Source: Pedobacter ghigonis | GTDB lineage: Bacteria; Bacteroidota; Bacteroidia; Sphingobacteriales; Sphingobacteriaceae | NCBI RefSeq assembly: GCF_903166585.1 | Contig: NZ_CAESCM010000007.1 | Location: 228,872 to 292,871 of the forward strand | DNA: 64,000 bases | Direction: 5' to 3' | In this document: positions 49,862 through 56,945 of the stretch, in pieces | Numbering within the stretch: position 1 is the stretch's first letter | How the letters are laid out: each line of letters opens with the position of its first letter | Program-made: the position numbers and the translations under genes | Notes under the pieces: generated by a model | The model's database searches: none | The model's input: the letters and a program-made list of their open reading frames with translations, nothing else | What the model was told of the DNA's origin: nothing

Positions 49862-50428
49862 CTAGTGTTGAAAAAATAATTTCTTTAACCGTTGCAGGCA
49901 CTTATATTTCTGTGTTTTGGCATTATCCGTATTGGTATAGCCAAACTTTTCGCAAATATCCTGCATGGATAAATTGTGGATATAAAAATCCTGAATAATG
50001 GTTTTACAAGGTTCGCCAAGGTGTTCGAGCGCCGATTGCATCTTTACAAACTGAAGATCTTTCTCTTCATGTTGTTCTACATCCTCCTCTACAGCAAACA
50101 CATCTTCATAATCAGTAATGTTGCCGGCTTTTTTGCTGTTCAGGTTAAGTTTCTTTAACCAAATGCGCCTGCACACCGAATAAATATATGTTTTAAGCTT
50201 ACTGCTCAATTCAAAATTGCCTTCCTTAACTTTGTTATACAAAATAATGATGGCCTCCTGATATACATCTTTTGCATCATCTTCATCCCCGTTATTATTG
50301 AGGATAAACTGCAAAACCATTGCATAATAGCCCTTGTATAACTTGTTAAGCGTATCTGCTGAGTTATTTAGAATACCTAAAATAACCTCTCTATCTGTTG
50401 GAACTGAACTCTTTAAACTGTTATTCAC
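49862..50428 (-). CDS. ECF-type RNA polymerase sigma factor
   Basis: A 188-residue sigma-70 family protein with only regions 2 and 4. Region 2 has DEDDAKDVYQEAIIILYNKV (about residues 50-70) and region 4 has LGEPCKTIIQDFYIHNLSMQDI with TQKYKCLQRLKKL. The start is GTG at 50428; no ATG in frame lies near. It is the first gene of an operon with the anti-sigma/protease fusion. Its upstream region carries the same GGGTTAC plus TGTATTAA signature as five lipoprotein genes that diverge from it, consistent with autoregulation. Confidence 0.9.
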   Translation of the reverse strand: MNNSLKSSVPTDREVILGILNNSADTLNKLYKGYYAMVLQFILNNNGDEDDAKDVYQEAIIILYNKVKEGNFELSSKLKTYIYSVCRRIWLKKLNLNSKKAGNITDYEDVFAVEEDVEQHEEKDLQFVKMQSALEHLGEPCKTIIQDFYIHNLSMQDICEKFGYTNTDNAKTQKYKCLQRLKKLFFQH

Positions 50429-50498
50429 TAGTTAATACATTTTTCTATAAATAGTAACCCAATATTAGACAAAAAAATATTTATAGCTACTATGCTGC

Positions 50499-50528
50499 TT
50501 AATACAATCTTGATACCCGGGGTAACCC
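50499..50528 (-). promoter_or_regulatory. Candidate ECF promoter of the sigma operon
   Basis: On the minus strand GGGTTAC (50522-50528) is followed after 15 bp by TGTATTAA (50499-50506). The same two boxes at 14-15 bp precede all five divergent lipoprotein genes. Confidence 0.6.
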
Positions 50529-50570
50529 AAAGCCTGCGAAAAAAAATATTTTAACTTTTTTTCAAATTAT

Positions 50571-50600
50571 CGGGTTACCTTTTTACCTTTGCGGCATTAA
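50571..50600 (+). promoter_or_regulatory. Candidate ECF promoter, lipoprotein copy 1
   Basis: GGGTTAC at 50572-50578, then GGCATTAA at 50593-50600 (14-bp spacer). This copy also contains TACCTTTG, a housekeeping -7 box, which the other copies lack. Confidence 0.6.
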
Positions 50601-50631
50601 CAGGAAATTAATTACTTAAAAAATTCAAAAA

Positions 50632-50850
50632 ATGAAAAATGCATTCAAATTAGGCTTTTTAGCTTTAGCTTTATCTTTATCAGTTGTTGCTTGTAACTCA
50701 GAAAAAAAAGCTGAAGGTGCTGATACTACTTTAACTGATTCTTCTACTATCGTTACTGATACTACTGCAAAAGATACTACAGTTAAAGATTCTACAGTTA
50801 AAGATACAGCTGTAAAAACTACTACTACTACAACTGAAGTTAAACACTAG
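50632..50850 (+). CDS. Tandem small lipoprotein, copy 1
   Basis: A 72-residue lipoprotein. The signal peptide ends SVVAC (Cys21). The mature 52 residues are almost only Thr, Asp, Lys, Val and Ser, with repeats such as KDTTVKDSTVKDTAVK and a TTTTTTEVKH tail. Such a chain is probably unfolded and surface- or periplasm-exposed. Copies 1-3 are nearly identical in DNA sequence, copies 4 and 5 diverged. It has its own promoter and terminator. No named family recognised. Confidence 0.85.
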   Translation: MKNAFKLGFLALALSLSVVACNSEKKAEGADTTLTDSSTIVTDTTAKDTTVKDSTVKDTAVKTTTTTTEVKH

Positions 50851-50864
50851 TCTTAACTTTACCA

Positions 50865-50905
50865 TAAAAAAAGGCCTTGAATTAATTTTCAAGGCCTTTT
50901 TTATT
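50865..50905 (+). terminator. Terminator of lipoprotein copy 1
   Basis: AAGGCCTTGAA and TTCAAGGCCTT form an 11-bp stem followed by T residues. Confidence 0.85.
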
Positions 50906-50930
50906 TTTATTTATTTTTTTTTCAATTTAC

Positions 50931-50960
50931 CGGGTTACCTTTTTCATTTACCCGTATTAA
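50931..50960 (+). promoter_or_regulatory. Candidate ECF promoter, lipoprotein copy 2
   Basis: GGGTTAC at 50932-50938 and CGTATTAA at 50953-50960, 14-bp spacer. Confidence 0.6.
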
Positions 50961-50999
50961 GAGTGTAAATTAATTAATTACTTAAAAAAAACTTCAAAA

Positions 51000-51218
51000 A
51001 TGAAAAATGCATTCAAATTAGGCTTTTTAGCTTTAGCTTTATCTTTATCAGTTGTTGCTTGTAACTCAGAAAAAAAAGCTGAAGGCGCTGATACTACTGT
51101 AACTGATTCTTCAACTATCGTTACTGATACTACTGCAAAAGATACTACAGTTAAAGATTCTACAGTTAAAGATACAGCTGTAAAAACTACAACTACTACA
51201 ACTGAAGTTAAACACTAG
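51000..51218 (+). CDS. Tandem small lipoprotein, copy 2
   Basis: A 72-residue lipoprotein that differs from copy 1 at one residue (V for L in ADTTVTDSST). Lipobox Cys21. It begins 368 bp after copy 1, so the duplicated unit includes promoter, gene and terminator. Spacing and identity point to recent unequal crossing-over. Confidence 0.85.
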   Translation: MKNAFKLGFLALALSLSVVACNSEKKAEGADTTVTDSSTIVTDTTAKDTTVKDSTVKDTAVKTTTTTTEVKH

Positions 51219-51235
51219 TCTTAACTTTAACATAC

Positions 51236-51275
51236 AAAAAATGGCCTTAAATTAATTTTTAAGGCCATTTTTTAT
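51236..51275 (+). terminator. Terminator of lipoprotein copy 2
   Basis: AATGGCCTTAAA and TTTAAGGCCATT pair, followed by T residues. Confidence 0.85.
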
Positions 51276-51300
51276 TTTATTTAATTTTTTTTCAGTTTAC

Positions 51301-51330
51301 CGGGTTACCTTTTCCGATTTCGCGTATTAA
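51301..51330 (+). promoter_or_regulatory. Candidate ECF promoter, lipoprotein copy 3
   Basis: GGGTTAC at 51302-51308 and CGTATTAA at 51323-51330, 14-bp spacer. Confidence 0.6.
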
Positions 51331-51366
51331 GTACGAATTAATTAATTACTTAAAAAAACTTCAAAA

Positions 51367-51585
51367 ATGAAAAATGCATTCAAATTAGGCTTTTTAGCTT
51401 TAGCTTTATCTTTATCAGTTGTTGCTTGTAACTCAGAAAAAAAAGCTGAAGGCGCTGATACTACTTTAACTGATTCTTCAACTATCGTTACTGATACTAC
51501 TGCAAAAGATACTACAGTTAAAGATTCTACAGTTAAAGATACTGCTGTAAAAACGACTACAACTACAACTGAAGTTAAACACTAG
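51367..51585 (+). CDS. Tandem small lipoprotein, copy 3
   Basis: A 72-residue lipoprotein with protein sequence identical to copy 1; it differs only by silent changes. Lipobox Cys21 and the same Thr/Asp/Lys repeat tail. It starts 367 bp after copy 2. Confidence 0.85.
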   Translation: MKNAFKLGFLALALSLSVVACNSEKKAEGADTTLTDSSTIVTDTTAKDTTVKDSTVKDTAVKTTTTTTEVKH

Positions 51586-51603
51586 TCTTAACTTTAAGCA
51601 TAC

Positions 51604-51640
51604 AAAAGCCCTTGAATTAACTTTCAAGGGCTTTTTTTTA
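51604..51640 (+). terminator. Terminator of lipoprotein copy 3
   Basis: AAGCCCTTGAA and TTTCAAGGGCTT pair, followed by eight T. Confidence 0.85.
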
Positions 51641-51646
51641 TCTTAC

Positions 51647-51675
51647 GGGTTACCTTTTCCAATTCGGGGCATTAA
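51647..51675 (+). promoter_or_regulatory. Candidate ECF promoter, lipoprotein copy 4
   Basis: GGGTTAC at 51647-51653 and GGCATTAA at 51668-51675, 14-bp spacer. It begins almost directly after the preceding terminator. Confidence 0.6.
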
Positions 51676-51706
51676 AAGTATATTTTAACCCTAAAACAAA
51701 ATCAAC

Positions 51707-51931
51707 ATGAAAAATGCATTCAAATTTGGCTTTTTAGCCCTTGCTTTATCACTTACCATTGCAGCTTGTGGCGGATCAGGAAAAAAAGCAGAAGGTACAG
51801 GCGATACTACCGTTACAGATTCATCAACAATTATAACTGATACTACAGCAAAAGACACTACAGTGAAAGATTCTACAGTAAAAGACACTGCTGTTAAAAC
51901 CACAACCACCACAACAGAAGTAAAACACTAG
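51707..51931 (+). CDS. Tandem small lipoprotein, copy 4
   Basis: A 74-residue paralogue. The lipobox is TIAAC (Cys21), followed by GGSGKKAEGTGD in place of NSEKKAEGAD. The Thr/Asp/Lys tail is conserved. Codon choice differs from copies 1-3 at many sites, so this is an older duplicate. Confidence 0.85.
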   Translation: MKNAFKFGFLALALSLTIAACGGSGKKAEGTGDTTVTDSSTIITDTTAKDTTVKDSTVKDTAVKTTTTTTEVKH

Positions 51932-51952
51932 TATATTTCTAAAATAACACCG

Positions 51953-51990
51953 AAAAAAGCTTTGATTTCACAATCAAAGCTTTTTTTTTA
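51953..51990 (+). terminator. Terminator of lipoprotein copy 4
   Basis: AAAGCTTTGATT and AATCAAAGCTTT pair around a short loop, followed by T residues. Confidence 0.85.
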
Positions 51991-51998
51991 TTTATAGC

Positions 51999-52028
51999 GG
52001 GTTACTTTTTTTAAGTTTTTTGTATAAA
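51999..52028 (+). promoter_or_regulatory. Candidate ECF promoter, lipoprotein copy 5
   Basis: GGGTTAC at 51999-52005 and TGTATAAA at 52021-52028, 15-bp spacer as in the sigma gene promoter. The downstream box is the most diverged of the set. Confidence 0.5.
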
Positions 52029-52072
52029 TTAGTAAGTAATTAATTTAAAAAAACCACTACAAATTAAAAAAC

Positions 52073-52270
52073 ATGAAAAATGCATTCAAATTAGGCTTTC
52101 TAGCGCTTGCTTTATCTCTATCAGTTGTTGCCTGTAAATCAGAAAAGAAGGATGGCGCAGTAGATTCTTCTAAAGTAGACTCTACAGTAGTTGATACCAC
52201 TGTAAAAGATACTACTGTGAAAGATTCAACAGTAAAAGATACTTTAGCAACAGATACTACTAAAAAATAG
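52073..52270 (+). CDS. Tandem small lipoprotein, copy 5
   Basis: A 65-residue paralogue, the most diverged. The signal peptide is the same up to SVVAC (Cys21), then KSEKKDGAVDSS. The tail has KDTTVKDSTVKDTLATDTT and lacks the poly-Thr EVKH end. Last of the five; purB follows after its terminator. Confidence 0.82.
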   Translation: MKNAFKLGFLALALSLSVVACKSEKKDGAVDSSKVDSTVVDTTVKDTTVKDSTVKDTLATDTTKK

Positions 52271-52289
52271 TAGCTTCGGTTAACCTAAT

Positions 52290-52326
52290 AAAAAGGCTTC
52301 AGGTAAAACTGAAGCCTTTTTTGTTT
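52290..52326 (+). terminator. Terminator of lipoprotein copy 5
   Basis: AAGGCTTCAGG-type arm pairs with CTGAAGCCTT, followed by a T run. Confidence 0.85.
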
Positions 52327-52376
52327 TTAATCTGAATTCTTTAGCTTTTAAATCTCTTAAAATCCATCAATTGTAG

Positions 52377-52384
52377 TAAATTTG
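52377..52384 (+). promoter_or_regulatory. -7 box of purB
   Basis: TAAATTTG fits TAnnTTTG, 23 bp before the purB ATG. The -33 element is not obvious. Confidence 0.5.
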
Positions 52385-52406
52385 CGGCAAAAATATAATC
52401 CGCATA

Positions 52407-53753
52407 ATGAATTTAACATCACTACAAGCTATTTCACCTGTTGATGGTCGTTACAGAAAAACTACCGAAAATTTAGCTGCTTACTTTTCAGAAGAAGCGC
52501 TGATTAAATACCGTGTTTTTGTAGAAATCGAATATTTTATCGCCCTTTGCGACATCAACCTGCCTGGCTTGCAGAACTTTGATAAAAATCTTTATGCCGA
52601 ATTGCGTAAAATACACGAAAATTTCTCAGAAGCTGATGCTTTAGAAATTAAAGAAACTGAAAAAGTTACCAATCACGACGTTAAAGCGGTTGAGTATTTC
52701 ATCAAAAGTAAATTTGATGGCTTATCGCTTCAAAATTATAAAGAGTTTATCCATTTTGGCTTAACCTCACAAGACATTAACAACACAGCCATTCCTTATT
52801 CAATTAAGCTGGCTTTGAACGAAAGTTATTACCCTGCAATTGCCGAACTGATTGCCAAAATAAACGCGCTGGCTACCGAATGGAAAGAAGTTCCGATGTT
52901 GGCACACACGCATGGTCAGCCGGCCTCTCCAACCAAACTGGGTAAAGAGTTTTTGGTATTTGCCGAGCGTTTGAGCATTCAGGTAGAAAATTTAAAAGCT
53001 ATCCCGAACAGTGCCAAATTTGGTGGCGCTACCGGAAACTTTAACGCACACCACATTGCTTACCCTGATGTGAACTGGGTTGATTTCTCGAACCAGTTTG
53101 TAAACGAAACTTTAGGCTTAAGTCGCGCGCAGCACACCACACAAATTGAACACTACGATCAGTTTGCAGCACAGTGCGATGCTTTAAAACGCATTAACAA
53201 CATCATCATCGATTTAGACCGCGATATCTGGACCTATATCTCTAAAAACTATTTCAAACAAAAAATAAAAGCAGGAGAAATCGGTTCATCGGCCATGCCA
53301 CATAAGGTTAACCCAATCGATTTTGAAAATGCCGAAGGTAATGCTGGTATCGCAAATGCTTTATTCGAGTTTTTTGCAGCTAAACTACCTATTTCGCGTT
53401 TACAAAGGGATTTGACCGACTCGACCGTTTTAAGAAATGTGGGTGTTCCTTTTGGACATACTTTAATAGCCATCAATGCTACATTAAGGGGCCTTAACAA
53501 AATTTTACTTAACGAAGCAGCTTTACACGCCGATTTAGACGAAAACTGGGCAGTTGTTGCAGAAGCTATACAAACGGTATTGCGCAGGGAAAATTTCCCT
53601 AACCCTTACGAGGCTCTAAAAGAACTAACGCGTACAAACTCAAAAATTAATGCAGCAAGCATTGCCGAATTTATTGAGGGCTTGGCGGTAACACAAGCAG
53701 TAAAAGCACAGTTAAGAACGATTACGCCGTTTAATTATACTGGTATTTTCTAA
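52407..53753 (+). CDS. purB: Adenylosuccinate lyase
   Basis: A 448-residue fumarase-superfamily enzyme acting twice in purine synthesis (SAICAR and adenylosuccinate cleavage). The signature GSSAMPHKVNPIDFENAEGN lies near residue 290; TSQDINNTA near residue 120 and HTHGQPASPTKLGKE near residue 170 carry catalytic residues. The start LTSLQAISPVDGRY matches the E. coli-type PurB. Monocistronic with its own promoter. Confidence 0.96.
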   Translation: MNLTSLQAISPVDGRYRKTTENLAAYFSEEALIKYRVFVEIEYFIALCDINLPGLQNFDKNLYAELRKIHENFSEADALEIKETEKVTNHDVKAVEYFIKSKFDGLSLQNYKEFIHFGLTSQDINNTAIPYSIKLALNESYYPAIAELIAKINALATEWKEVPMLAHTHGQPASPTKLGKEFLVFAERLSIQVENLKAIPNSAKFGGATGNFNAHHIAYPDVNWVDFSNQFVNETLGLSRAQHTTQIEHYDQFAAQCDALKRINNIIIDLDRDIWTYISKNYFKQKIKAGEIGSSAMPHKVNPIDFENAEGNAGIANALFEFFAAKLPISRLQRDLTDSTVLRNVGVPFGHTLIAINATLRGLNKILLNEAALHADLDENWAVVAEAIQTVLRRENFPNPYEALKELTRTNSKINAASIAEFIEGLAVTQAVKAQLRTITPFNYTGIF

Positions 53754-53840
53754 TCAAATTAAATTGACGCTAAGCAGACAGCCGCGCCACGTTTTATTAA
53801 ACATGAATTGTTAATTTTGTTTATTCAAATTGATTAGGAC

Positions 53841-54392
53841 ATGACCATTAACGTATATACAGAACAAACTCCAAACCCGGCTACCATGAAATTCATGGTA
53901 AATAAGCTGTTGATAAATGGTAGCGAAGATTTTGCGACTAAAGAAAGTGCAGAACACTCGCCATTTGCCAAGGAGTTATTTAAATTTAGTTTTGTTTCTG
54001 GTGTTTTCTTCGCCAGTAACTTTGTTACCATTACCAAAACAGACGACGCTGAGTGGGCTGACATTGAAGCCATTTTAAAGGAGTTTGTTAAAGGAGCTGT
54101 TGAATCTGAATTAAAAATTAAAGAAGCAACTGCAGATGAAGTACCAACTTTTGAGGGTACAGAAACTGAAATTAAAATCCAGCAAATTTTACATGACTAC
54201 GTTCGTCCGGCGGTTGAGCAGGATGGCGGTGCCATTACTTACAAATCATTTGATGAGGGTGTGGTTACCGTAGAATTACGTGGCTCTTGCAGCGGTTGTC
54301 CGTCGTCTACCATTACGCTTAAATCGGGTATTCAGAATTTGTTACAAAGAATGGTACCGGAAGTAACCGAGGTAGTTTCGGAAGCTTTATAA
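53841..54392 (+). CDS. Nfu-type iron-sulfur carrier
   Basis: A 183-residue protein. Residues 1-90 are the Nfu N-terminal domain (VYTEQTPNPATMKFMVNK). Residues about 108-180 are the NifU C-terminal domain with the cluster-binding C150-x2-C153 in GSCSGCPSS. It delivers Fe-S clusters to client enzymes. It follows purB by 87 bp and is closed by a strong terminator. Confidence 0.93.
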   Translation: MTINVYTEQTPNPATMKFMVNKLLINGSEDFATKESAEHSPFAKELFKFSFVSGVFFASNFVTITKTDDAEWADIEAILKEFVKGAVESELKIKEATADEVPTFEGTETEIKIQQILHDYVRPAVEQDGGAITYKSFDEGVVTVELRGSCSGCPSSTITLKSGIQNLLQRMVPEVTEVVSEAL

Positions 54393-54415
54393 TTGCGCAT
54401 TTTTCATTATACATA

Positions 54416-54455
54416 AAGAAAGAGGGTTTGCTAATTAGTAAACCCTCTTTTGTTT
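54416..54455 (+). terminator. Terminator after the nfu gene
   Basis: AAAGAGGGTTT and AAACCCTCTTT form a perfect 11-bp stem around a 10-nt loop, then T residues. Confidence 0.9.
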
Positions 54456-54580
54456 TTAAGCTGTTTTAAAGAAATCAATTATTTCCCGCAGATAGCGCAG
54501 ATTCAGTCGCAGATTTAAAATTTCAGGTTTTGCTGATCTGGTAGCTATAAGATTTATTTTAGCATCTCTTTAATTCGTAT

Positions 54581-54608
54581 GAGACCCTGAAATAAATTCA
54601 GGGTGACG
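54581..54608. repeat. Short palindrome CCCTGAA...TTCAGGG
   Basis: GAGACCCTGAAATAAATTC followed by AGGGTGACGA, a compact hairpin just past the 3' end of suhB. Its flank GTGACGA echoes the ATGACGA ends of the other palindromic repeats in the window. It may also act in suhB 3'-end formation. Confidence 0.55.
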
Positions 54609-54623
54609 ATGGCGAGTAAATTA

Positions 54624-55412
54624 CTAAAAATGTCTTTTAATGGCCTCCAGCATTTCTGCTGTTAATTTGCCATTGGTTGCCAGAATTTCCCTTTTTTCGA
54701 AGTAATTGTTACCACCCGAGAAGTCGAAAACTTCGCCACCTGCCTGTTGCACAATGAAACAGCCAGCTGCAAAATCCCATTGTTGCAGGTTGTATTCGAA
54801 AAAGGCATCAAAGCGCCCACAAGCGGTATACACCAAATCGATTGCAGCGGCACCAATTCGGCGAACACCATGGCTTTTCTGCATCATTTCGGCCAATAAC
54901 TTTAAATATTTATCCTGGTTATCGAACTGGTAATAAGGGAAGCCTGTGGCTAGCAAACTCGATTTCAAATCGGGATTAACAGACACTTTAATTTCTTTCT
55001 TATTTAAAAATGCATTACCACCTTTAAAAGAATAGAACATTTCGGCTCTGTTCAGTTCGTAAACGACTCCAACAACAGGTAAACCATCTTCGTACAACGC
55101 TACACTAATCCCATAAGCTGGAATGCCGTGAATAAAATTAGTGGTTCCATCCAACGGATCGATAATCCAGGTATAGGTTTTACCTACCCTGCTAATCGTT
55201 TTTTCTTCGGTGATAAAACCGGCATCAGGAATCAGTTTTTCGAGGTTCTGAACCAGTTTCTGTTCTGCAGTTTTATCTACATAAGAAACCATATCGTTCA
55301 AACCTTTGTATTCAATTTTTTGTGCATCGAACTGCATGGCTTCTTTACGGATAAAATTTCCGGTAAGCCTTACAATAGCAATCACCTTATTGCATATTAA
55401 TTCGTAATTCAT
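54624..55412 (-). CDS. suhB: Inositol-1-monophosphatase family protein
   Basis: A 262-residue metal-dependent phosphatase. FITEEKTI near residue 65 and WIIDPLDGTTNFIHGIP near residue 82 supply metal ligands; QWDFAAGCFIVQQAGGEV near residue 210 is the second signature. It hydrolyses inositol phosphate and related sugar phosphates; the true substrate is uncertain. Monocistronic, 61 bp from lgt. Confidence 0.92.
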   Translation of the reverse strand: MNYELICNKVIAIVRLTGNFIRKEAMQFDAQKIEYKGLNDMVSYVDKTAEQKLVQNLEKLIPDAGFITEEKTISRVGKTYTWIIDPLDGTTNFIHGIPAYGISVALYEDGLPVVGVVYELNRAEMFYSFKGGNAFLNKKEIKVSVNPDLKSSLLATGFPYYQFDNQDKYLKLLAEMMQKSHGVRRIGAAAIDLVYTACGRFDAFFEYNLQQWDFAAGCFIVQQAGGEVFDFSGGNNYFEKREILATNGKLTAEMLEAIKRHF

Positions 55413-55473
55413 AACTGTTGAACAAAAACCGCAATGGGTTGTTGGGTATAAAATGAATTTAAAAGAAAGTAAT

Positions 55474-56622
55474 TTAAGCCAGTTTATTCTTGTTTCTTAA
55501 GGCATAAGCGCTTAAAGCTATACCACCTACAACCAGAAAAGTTGAAATCATTTCTGCCTGGGTAAAAGATAAACCGAACACATGGTATTTTGAGTTTACA
55601 CGGATTAATTCAACACAGAAGCGTTCAAGACCGTTTAAAATCATGTAGATCCCAAACATTAAACCCGGTGCTTTTATTTTATCTCTGATGCTCCATAGAA
55701 AAGCAAAAAGTATTAAACAGATAATCACTTCGTAAATTGGCGTTGGATATACGCCCTGGGCCAGTTCGTTGCAAAATTTACCGCTACAACCCGGAATCGG
55801 AATGCCCTCTCCTACCACATTATTGGGGTATTTGTAAGACCATAACCAATCTGGCAGCCATGAAAATGGTTTTGGATTAGCATTAACAATCCCCCAGTCG
55901 CCATCGCCAGCCATGTGGCAGCCAATACGACCTACAGCATAAGCCAGCATCATTCCCGGCCCGCCCACATCGAGCATATGCAAAGGTTTAATGCCGTTTT
56001 TTCTGGCAATGATTAATACTGCAGCACCGCCACAAATTAAGCCTCCGTAAAAGGTTAAACCACTAAATGATAAAAGCCTTTCGATAGGATGTTGCACAAA
56101 ATCATCCCAATATTCTAAATTATCAAAGAATTTAGCGCCTAAAAAGCCCCAAATGGCTGCCCAAACTATCAGGTTGCTCATTATTTGGTATGGGTGAACG
56201 GTAACCTGGGTTTCTTTGGGTTTATCTAACTTGTGCTTGTTTTTCTCGGTATAATCCCAATAAGCAAATAAACCGGCAAAAAATAATCCGCCAATAATAT
56301 TTCCTTTAGCCGACATTAAAACCGACTGTGCATCGTTTACAAAAAGCTTATAGTTTAAAAATGCATAAACCAGCTTATAGCCAATCACAAAGCCAAAAAG
56401 ACCATTCATAATCAGCTCTGTAGTTGTGGCAGGTTTGCCTATAACAATCGTTTTTTTAATCGGCTGAAGAATGCCTAATGCTTCTTTGCGTTTAAGCTCT
56501 TTTGTAAATGCCCAATAGCCAGCTACAAATGCTAGTGCTACAAAAACACCAAAAGTGTTAAAGGGAAGCGGCAGGTTAATTCCGAATAAATACTCTAAGA
56601 AATGTGAAACGGTAGGAAACAT
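55474..56622 (-). CDS. lgt: Prolipoprotein diacylglyceryl transferase
   Basis: A 382-residue inner-membrane enzyme that attaches diacylglycerol to lipobox cysteines. The ATG at 56622 (MFPTVSHFLEYLFG) is preferred over an upstream in-frame start that adds a spurious hydrophobic leader. Several membrane segments are visible. The conserved core is AVGRIGCHMAGDGDWG, near residue 225. It is longer than the E. coli enzyme because of an insertion near residues 45-130, as is usual in Bacteroidota. It serves the many lipoproteins in this window. Confidence 0.92.
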   Translation of the reverse strand: MFPTVSHFLEYLFGINLPLPFNTFGVFVALAFVAGYWAFTKELKRKEALGILQPIKKTIVIGKPATTTELIMNGLFGFVIGYKLVYAFLNYKLFVNDAQSVLMSAKGNIIGGLFFAGLFAYWDYTEKNKHKLDKPKETQVTVHPYQIMSNLIVWAAIWGFLGAKFFDNLEYWDDFVQHPIERLLSFSGLTFYGGLICGGAAVLIIARKNGIKPLHMLDVGGPGMMLAYAVGRIGCHMAGDGDWGIVNANPKPFSWLPDWLWSYKYPNNVVGEGIPIPGCSGKFCNELAQGVYPTPIYEVIICLILFAFLWSIRDKIKAPGLMFGIYMILNGLERFCVELIRVNSKYHVFGLSFTQAEMISTFLVVGGIALSAYALRNKNKLA

Positions 56623-56945
56623 ACAAATTATTTGTTGCGAAGATAGGAAAGAAAGAGTAAAGACCAAAGCCAAAAGGCTAAAGGTGAAAGTAGAAAAACT
56701 AAAGTGGAAAGCTTAGATGTGCTTAGGTGTCTGAGGTGGTTAAAAGACCGAAATTCCGGAAGTCGGAGATCTGAAGATCAAAGCTTAAAGACTAAAGCGG
56801 AAAACTAAAAGATTTCTCGGCTACACTGCGCTTCCACTCGAAATGACGATCATGGTGAATGAAGAAACTAAACTACAAACTCTGAAAGGTATGAAATGCA
56901 TATGAAACCAAGCATCGGAGATAGAACGCGCGACTTCTGACTTTC
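56623..56945. repeat. Intergenic gap with decayed repeats and a half palindrome
   Basis: The 323-bp gap between lgt and mtaB is purine-rich, made of words such as AAAGACCAAAGC, AAAGACTAAAGCGGAAAACT and AACTAAAGTGGAAAGC. At 56811-56850 lies a half copy of the CGTCATTTCGAG-type repeat (GATTTCTCGGCTACACTGCG through CTCGAAATGACGA). No gene was seen. Confidence 0.65.

Noticed and set aside
49854..49901. Longer start for the protease gene, overlapping the sigma gene
   Set aside because: The extra 16 residues do not fit an anti-sigma start; the ATG at 49853 gives the typical MRNDLELDAIIEDYLLG opening.
50584..50591. TACCTTTG as the general promoter of the lipoprotein array
   Set aside because: Present only in copy 1; the conserved parts in all five copies are GGGTTAC and the ATTAA-type box.
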